A stretch of DNA of 6,031 nt from Acidiferrobacteraceae bacterium (GTDB taxonomy: Bacteria; Pseudomonadota; Gammaproteobacteria; Acidiferrobacterales; Acidiferrobacteraceae). Positions 1 to 6,031 of this stretch are shown one piece after another. A program made the translations under genes and the position numbers. The stretch spans positions 1-6,031 of the forward strand of contig DAHWKH010000054.1 of assembly GCA_027343725.1 (NCBI GenBank), written 5' to 3'. The notes below the pieces were generated by a model, which saw nothing but the letters and a program-made list of their open reading frames with translations, was not told the origin of the DNA and searched no databases. How positions within the stretch are numbered: the stretch's first letter is position 1; every line of letters begins with the position of its first letter.

Positions 1-203
1 GGACCCTTGCCGCGGCGGGCATCAGCGATTTTCGGAAAATGCTCGAGTACTACGAACGCAACGCGCCTTTGCGTCGCGGCGTCACGATCGAGGAGGTGGG
101 CAACGCGGCCGCCTTTCTGGCCTCGGACCTCGCCTCCGGCATCACCGGCGAAATCCTCTACGTCGACTCCGGCTACCACATGGTCGGAATGGGCGCGGCC
201 TAG
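1..203 (+). CDS. fabI: Enoyl-[acyl-carrier-protein] reductase (NADH), FabI, C-terminal fragment
   Basis: This is the last 66 codons of fabI, read in the frame that begins at base 3 and ends at TAG 201-203; the start lies beyond the left edge. FabI performs the last reductive step of each cycle of type II fatty acid elongation in the cytoplasm, reducing trans-2-enoyl-ACP with NADH. The visible part matches the C-terminal end of the family: AAAGISDFRKML, then PLRRGVTIEEVGNAAAFLASDL, and GITGEILYVDSGYHMVGM near the end. These cover the last helices and final strand of the short-chain dehydrogenase fold. The Tyr/Lys catalytic residues and nucleotide-binding motif lie outside the window. The protein stops soon after the conserved end, without the longer tail of E. 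coli FabI. It converges on ppiD with a 20-base gap. The VDSGYHMVGM ending differs from the VDGGF form of enteric FabI but is seen in other FabI branches. Identification is confident. Confidence 0.93.
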   Translation, partial: TLAAAGISDFRKMLEYYERNAPLRRGVTIEEVGNAAAFLASDLASGITGEILYVDSGYHMVGMGAA

Positions 204-216
204 ACGCCTAGACGCC
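201..216. repeat. Perfect 8-base tandem duplication at the fabI stop codon
   Basis: TAGACGCC occurs twice head to tail (201-208 and 209-216). The first copy contains the fabI stop codon and the second lies wholly in the gap between fabI and ppiD. It looks like a small local duplication; no function is evident. Confidence 0.7.
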
Positions 217-217
217 C

Positions 218-233
218 CGTCCTTTAGAGGACG
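218..233. terminator. Small hairpin in the convergent fabI/ppiD junction, possible shared terminator
   Basis: CGTCCT (218-223) and AGGACG (228-233) form a perfect 6-bp stem around the loop TTAG. The structure spans the ppiD stop codon (224-226) and lies 15 bases past the fabI stop. Its position fits a bidirectional terminator, but neither strand has a run of T after the stem, so it is not a convincing intrinsic terminator. It could also act as an mRNA 3'-end stabiliser. Confidence 0.3.
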
Positions 234-2134
234 CCCGGATGGATGCGCACGTGGGCGCGTGCGCGCAGGCTTTTCATGTACGAGAGATAATCGAGTTCAC
301 CCGCCTGAGTCGTGAAGGCCTTGGCCAGCTTGAGGTAGGCCGCGCTGCCGGGCGCAGCGTGGCCCATCATGACCGTGTGCAAAACGAACACCGCGACCCG
401 CCCGTGCGACAAGGCCGCCGTCCCGACCGATCCGTGCGGGTGCGGGGGTTTGGCGCGGAACGCCGCCTGCACGAGCGGCCGCGGCAGGTCCGTGGCGCTG
501 GCGCGAAACGGGGCCGGCGCACGACGCACGAGTCCCATTTGCTGCGCGATGCGCGCAAGCGGGGCGCCCTTGTGGATCTCGGACACGAGGAGTTGCTCCT
601 TGTGCGCCATCCGGCGGCGCGCAAGCTGCGCGCGCACATCCCGCACGACCACGTCCCGCACTTGCGCGAGAGGCTCGGTGCGTGCCGGGCGGCGCGCGAT
701 GACGTGCGCCACCAAAAGGGCGTCCTCGCCGACGGAGAGCGCGTGGGTGTTACGCCGCCCCGCGAGCACCTTGGGCGCAAAGACCGCCTTCACCACCTTG
801 GCGAAGGCCGCCACGCCCTTGCCGCCCCGGGGTCCGAACCAGCCGCTCTTGTGGATCGTGAGCCCCAGTCGGTGCGCGGCCGGCACCAGGCTGTGCGGGT
901 GCTCGAAGGCGGCGTTGCGCAACCGCTCGGAGAGGTGATAAAGCGCCTTGCGGGCGCGCGCCTTGGCGATCATGCGGATCAGATCGGACTTCACCGAGGC
1001 GAACGGCGTGACCACCGGTGCCCGCACCTTGGTGACCTCGAGGAGATGCACCCCGGAATGACCGACGACCGGCTGGCTCACCTGACCGACGGGCAGGGCG
1101 AACGCGGCCCGCCCCACGGGCTTTGACAGCTCCGCACGCGTGACGTACCCAAGACTCCCGCCGGATGCCCGGGTTGCCGAATCCTCGGAATAGCGCCGCG
1201 CCATGGCCGCGAACGACGCACCGTGCAGGATGCGGGCGCGAATCGCCTCGAGCCGCGCCTTGGCCTTCGCGATCGCACCCGGCGTCGGATGCGCGGGCAG
1301 CGCGATCATGATGTGGCTCACATCGCGCGCGGCGGGCTGCGTGAACTGCCGGATGTGCTCCTGATAGGCCTTTTGCAGCGCGCGCATGCCGATCGCTGCG
1401 TGCATGCGGCGCATGATCGCCTGCGGCGACAACACCACGTAGGCGATGCGCACCTCCTGCGGCAGGCGGAACGCGGAGGCATGGGCGGCGTAATAGTGCT
1501 GGATCGCGGCTGGCGTCACCGCCACATGCGCGGCGAACTGGTGTGCCGAGAGCACCACGTAACTCACGGTGCGCTTCTCGCCGAACACGCGCGCCGCGGT
1601 CTTGACCTCGGCCGCCGGCACGAAGGCGCTCGCGAGAATCCCGGCCTTGACCTGATCCACGAGCGTCAGATCGCGCACGCGCCGCTCGAATTGCGGGACC
1701 GTGAGACCCTGGGCCGCCAGGATCGCCTGGTAACGGGATTCCTGGAAATGACCCTTGACGCGAAACGCCGGGATGTGGCGGATCTCTTGCGCGAGCTCGG
1801 TGCGGTTCACCGTATAACCGGCCTTGTGGGCATCGGCCAGAAGCAGGGTCTTATCGATGAGGCCGTTCAGGACCGCCTTTTTGAACTTGCGGCTGCTCAG
1901 GACCGCGGGATTCAAATCCTTCCCGTAGGCGCGCGCCAAGGCCGCGCGCTGACGGGAAAGCGCGCCCTCGAACGCCGTGCTGCTGATCTTGAAGCCGCGC
2001 CCGCGCGCGACATAGACCGCGGATGCGCCGCCGAAATAGGAGCTGACGCCCCACAACACGAAGGGGACCACCAGCACGACCAGAAGGGCCGCGCCTATGA
2101 GACCTTGAGTCTTTTCACGCAGTGCGTTCAGCAT
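224..2134 (-). CDS. ppiD: Membrane-anchored periplasmic folding chaperone PpiD (SurA/parvulin-like)
   Basis: This 636-residue protein is close to the 623 residues of E. coli PpiD. PpiD sits beside the Sec translocon and helps newly exported proteins fold. The N-terminus MLNALREKTQG is followed by one membrane segment (about residues 12-34), which places the rest in the periplasm. A SurA_N-like chaperone region spans roughly 40-180. A parvulin domain spans about 268-366, with VSHIMIAL (His274), the SEDS and GGSLGY motifs, and SGVHLLEV (His363). The C-terminal region (about 415-600) has the GWFG and AVFAPKVL motifs typical of PpiD. The E. coli parvulin domain has little or no isomerase activity, so catalysis here is uncertain. 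The start is fixed by the family-typical N-terminus; no other in-frame start lies between it and tRNA-Asp. There is no good ribosome binding site. The protein is unusually basic (about 91 Lys+Arg, 34 Asp+Glu, about 30 His). Confidence 0.92.
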   Translation of the reverse strand: MLNALREKTQGLIGAALLVVLVVPFVLWGVSSYFGGASAVYVARGRGFKISSTAFEGALSRQRAALARAYGKDLNPAVLSSRKFKKAVLNGLIDKTLLLADAHKAGYTVNRTELAQEIRHIPAFRVKGHFQESRYQAILAAQGLTVPQFERRVRDLTLVDQVKAGILASAFVPAAEVKTAARVFGEKRTVSYVVLSAHQFAAHVAVTPAAIQHYYAAHASAFRLPQEVRIAYVVLSPQAIMRRMHAAIGMRALQKAYQEHIRQFTQPAARDVSHIMIALPAHPTPGAIAKAKARLEAIRARILHGASFAAMARRYSEDSATRASGGSLGYVTRAELSKPVGRAAFALPVGQVSQPVVGHSGVHLLEVTKVRAPVVTPFASVKSDLIRMIAKARARKALYHLSERLRNAAFEHPHSLVPAAHRLGLTIHKSGWFGPRGGKGVAAFAKVVKAVFAPKVLAGRRNTHALSVGEDALLVAHVIARRPARTEPLAQVRDVVVRDVRAQLARRRMAHKEQLLVSEIHKGAPLARIAQQMGLVRRAPAPFRASATDLPRPLVQAAFRAKPPHPHGSVGTAALSHGRVAVFVLHTVMMGHAAPGSAAYLKLAKAFTTQAGELDYLSYMKSLRARAHVRIHPGVL

Positions 2135-2151
2135 ATCGTGTGAACGGGCTC

Positions 2152-2165
2152 GACTGCTCCCAGTC
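2152..2165 (-). other. Hairpin in the tRNA-Asp to ppiD spacer
   Basis: GACTG and CAGTC form a 5-bp stem with the loop GGAG, in the 38-base spacer between the tRNA-Asp CCA end and the ppiD ATG. The GGAG loop resembles a Shine-Dalgarno sequence but lies about 22 bases before the ATG, too far to act directly. No T-run follows, so it is not a terminator. It may mark the 5' end of ppiD mRNA after tRNA excision. Confidence 0.35.
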
Positions 2166-2172
2166 CGAGAAT

Positions 2173-2249
2173 TGGCGGAGTGGACGGGACTCGAACCCGC
2201 GACCCCCGGCGTGACAGGCCGGTATTCTAACCAACTGAACTACCACTCC
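2173..2249 (-). tRNA. tRNA-Asp (anticodon GUC)
   Basis: This is a complete 77-base tRNA gene with encoded CCA (2173-2175) and discriminator G. The acceptor stem GGAGTGG/CCACTCC is fully paired. The D arm is GTTC/GAAT with one G-T pair. The anticodon stem CCGGC/GCCGG is perfect around the loop CTGTCAC, giving anticodon GTC. The T arm has the loop TTCGAGT. Compared with the usual proteobacterial acceptor GGAGCGG, position 5 has changed to T with a compensating A on the other strand. It lies 11 bases downstream of tRNA-Val and 38 bases before ppiD, with no promoter visible on either side, so it is probably excised from a longer transcript. Confidence 0.97.
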
Positions 2250-2260
2250 ATTGACGGGTA

Positions 2261-2336
2261 TGGTGGGTGCTGAGGGGCTCGAACCCCCGACATTCGCCTT
2301 GTAAGGGAGATGCTCTACCAGCTGAGCTAAGCACCC
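2261..2336 (-). tRNA. tRNA-Val (anticodon UAC), with one anticodon-stem mismatch
   Basis: This is a 76-base tRNA gene with encoded CCA (2261-2263) and discriminator A. The acceptor stem GGGTGCT/AGCACCC is fully paired, the D arm is GCTC/GAGC, and the T arm GGGGG/CCCTC has one G-T pair and the loop TTCGAGC. The anticodon loop CTTACAA gives TAC, as in the common tRNA-Val(UAC) family. The anticodon stem is TCTCC/GGCGA, so pair 29-41 is U-C instead of a Watson-Crick pair; the C of tRNA position 41 corresponds to plus-strand base 2296. All else is canonical, so I call it a functional gene. The 33 bases back to the hupB stop hold two hairpins and no promoter. Confidence 0.96.
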
Positions 2337-2369
2337 GGACAACAGCGCTGTCCACCGACCGAAGGGTCG
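2337..2369 (-). other. Two hairpins between hupB and tRNA-Val, probable processing signals
   Basis: Right after the hupB stop, CGACC and GGTCG (2356-2369) form a 5-bp stem with the loop CTTC. Next, GGACA and TGTCC (2337-2353) form a 5-bp stem whose last base touches the first base of tRNA-Val; it contains the palindrome ACAGCGCTGT. Together they fill almost the whole 33-base spacer. No T-run follows either stem, so readthrough into the tRNAs is likely. They may protect the hupB 3' end or guide tRNA 5' processing; that role is inference. Confidence 0.4.
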
Positions 2370-2642
2370 CTAATTTACGGCATCCTTGAGGCCTTTGCCA
2401 GCCTTGAAGCGCGGATTCCGCGAGGCCGCGATGTCGATGGTTTCGCCGGTGCGCGGATTGCGCCCGCTGCGCGCCGCCCGTTCCCCGACCGAGAACGTCC
2501 CAAAACCCACGAGATTGACTGTCTCCCCATCCCGCAAGCCCTGGGTGATGCTGTCGAACACCGCGTCCACGGCACGTGCCGCCTGGGCCTTGTTCAGATC
2601 GGCGTGTTCCATCACTTTCTCGATCAGTTCCGATTTATTCAC
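2370..2642 (-). CDS. hupB: DNA-binding protein HU, beta subunit
   Basis: This 90-residue protein has exactly the length of E. coli HupB and can be aligned along its whole length. HU is a small dimeric nucleoid protein that binds and bends DNA without strong sequence preference and supports compaction, replication and repair. The sequence shows the N-terminal dimerisation helices (MNKSELIEKVMEHADLNKAQ), the DNABII core GFGTFSVGERAARSGRNPRTGE (residues 46-67) with the intercalating proline at 63 in the flexible arm, and the conserved ending AGKGLKDAVN. Translation starts at GTG (2640-2642), confirmed by the family N-terminus MNKS and by a G-rich ribosome binding site six bases upstream. It follows lon with a 104-base gap holding its own promoter. 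Two tRNA genes follow without a visible promoter. Confidence 0.97.
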   Translation of the reverse strand: MNKSELIEKVMEHADLNKAQAARAVDAVFDSITQGLRDGETVNLVGFGTFSVGERAARSGRNPRTGETIDIAASRNPRFKAGKGLKDAVN

Positions 2643-2655
2643 GGGATGCTCCCCC
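2643..2655 (-). promoter_or_regulatory. hupB ribosome binding site, partly folded into a hairpin
   Basis: GGGGGAG (2649-2655) lies six bases before the GTG start and decides that start. The bases GGGA and TCCC (2643-2653) can pair as a 4-bp stem with the loop GCA, placing part of the binding site in a stem that abuts the start codon. The stem is short; whether it matters in vivo is unknown. Confidence 0.6.
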
Positions 2656-2707
2656 TTTTTTCGTGATTCAAAGCCGGTCTTGTCCGCCCGCTTCGCGGTA
2701 GAGTGCC

Positions 2708-2737
2708 CTTATACAAGTGGGCGCCCGCCGCTGTCAA
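2708..2737 (-). promoter_or_regulatory. Sigma70-type promoter for hupB
   Basis: A perfect -35 box TTGACA (2732-2737) and a -10 box TATAAG (2708-2713, five of six consensus bases) are separated by 18 bases, slightly longer than the ideal 17. Transcription would start near 2701, giving a leader of about 58 bases before the hupB GTG. The -35 box begins 10 bases beyond the lon stop codon. E. coli also has promoters in the lon-hupB gap, which agrees with this call. Confidence 0.7.
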
Positions 2738-2746
2738 GAAAAGCGG

Positions 2747-5164
<2,418 letters not shown>

Positions 5165-5227
5165 GGATGCCCCTTGGACGCACTGCGTCGAAGTGGGGCC
5201 TCGAGGTCACACCCCAAGGCCTGTCAG
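5165..5227 (-). promoter_or_regulatory. Structured lon 5' leader with ribosome binding site
   Basis: If transcription starts near 5227, the leader is about 63 bases. A hairpin with an 11-bp stem (5197-5207 with 5211-5221, loop of three, two G-T pairs) starts near the RNA 5' end. A second hairpin follows, GACGC and GCGTC with loop AGT (5177-5189). The ribosome binding site AAGGGG is at 5170-5175. An alternative fold pairs GGGGC (5169-5173) with GCCCC (5195-5199) and AA (5174-5175) with TT (5191-5192), enclosing the second hairpin and burying the ribosome binding site. This fold competes with the outer three pairs of the first hairpin. The pairings are seen in the sequence; a regulatory role, for example as an RNA thermometer, is inference. 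Confidence 0.5.
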
Positions 5228-5232
5228 GTTCG

Positions 5233-5262
5233 TAATTGGGCTCGTGCGGCCTCAAAATCAAG
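5233..5262 (-). promoter_or_regulatory. Heat-shock (sigma32/RpoH-type) promoter for lon
   Basis: The -35-like element CTTGATT (5256-5262) is followed after 14 bases (5242-5255) by the -10-like element GCCCAATTA (5233-5241). The sigma32 consensus is about CTTGAAA, a spacer of 13-14, and CCCCATNTA, so spacing and most key bases agree. lon is a classical sigma32 gene in gammaproteobacteria. No sigma70 promoter of similar quality is seen in the clpX-lon gap. Confidence 0.68.
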
Positions 5263-5299
5263 GCCCGGGACGGGGCTCTTCTGCGGGCGGGCCAAGGCC

Positions 5300-6031
<732 letters not shown>

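Noticed and set aside
7..315. Plus-strand open frame of 102 codons overlapping the fabI end
   Set aside because: It is out of frame with the clear FabI C-terminus and has a low-complexity Arg/Ser/Pro composition.
239..2143. Long plus-strand open frames opposite ppiD (239-1126 and 1223-2143)
   Set aside because: They lie antisense to a well-supported ppiD, have Arg/His-rich compositions typical of reversed GC-rich codons, and show no recognisable family or ribosome binding site.
2115..2342. Short minus-strand open frame of 75 codons over the tRNA region
   Set aside because: Its peptide (SGCLAQLVEHLPYKANVGGS type) is the well-known false translation of tRNA genes; two tRNAs occupy this stretch.
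5253..5293. Possible intrinsic terminator after clpX (GGCCCG at 5288-5293 with CGGGCC at 5262-5267)
   Set aside because: The loop is 20 bases, the following tract is only TTGATTTTG, and it overlaps the sigma32-type -35 element, so the pairing is likely incidental; some clpX readthrough into lon is expected.

Overview
The window is a GC-rich stretch of a proteobacterial core chromosome. In minus-strand transcription order it reads clpX (5' end missing), lon, hupB, tRNA-Val(UAC), tRNA-Asp(GUC), ppiD. The 3' end of a plus-strand fabI converges on ppiD. This order is a known housekeeping arrangement in Gamma- and Betaproteobacteria. The proteins closely resemble their E. coli and Pseudomonas counterparts, so I place the source in one of those classes, more likely the gammaproteobacteria. 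PpiD carries about 91 Lys+Arg against 34 Asp+Glu, while the cytoplasmic ClpX fragment is balanced (about 31 against 34). A strongly basic periplasm-facing protein suggests an acidophile; this is inference.

Layout by region. 1-203 holds the end of fabI (enoyl-ACP reductase). 204-223 is a 20-base convergent gap containing half of an 8-base tandem duplication, next to a small hairpin. 224-2134 is ppiD, a membrane-anchored periplasmic chaperone of the parvulin family. 2173-2249 and 2261-2336 are the two tRNA genes, 11 bases apart. 2370-2642 is hupB (HU beta subunit), with a GTG start and its own sigma70-type promoter just downstream of lon. 2747-5164 is lon, complete with ATPase motifs and the Ser/Lys dyad. 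5165-5299 is a regulatory gap with a good heat-shock (sigma32-type) promoter and a structured leader of about 60 bases. 5300-6031 is the C-terminal part of clpX, starting just after its Walker B motif.

The genes together form a protein quality-control and stress block. ClpX (with ClpP, presumably encoded beyond the right edge) and Lon are cytoplasmic ATP-dependent proteolysis machines. PpiD assists folding of proteins emerging into the periplasm. HU organises the nucleoid. No promoter is visible between hupB and ppiD, so the two tRNAs are probably excised from a hupB-tRNA-tRNA-ppiD transcript.

I found no new multi-gene system, mobile element, CRISPR array or accessory island. The points most worth following are the lon leader (a sigma32-type promoter followed by two stacked hairpins and an alternative fold that buries the ribosome binding site), the basic PpiD, a U-C mismatch in the tRNA-Val anticodon stem, and the unusual hupB and ppiD translation starts.
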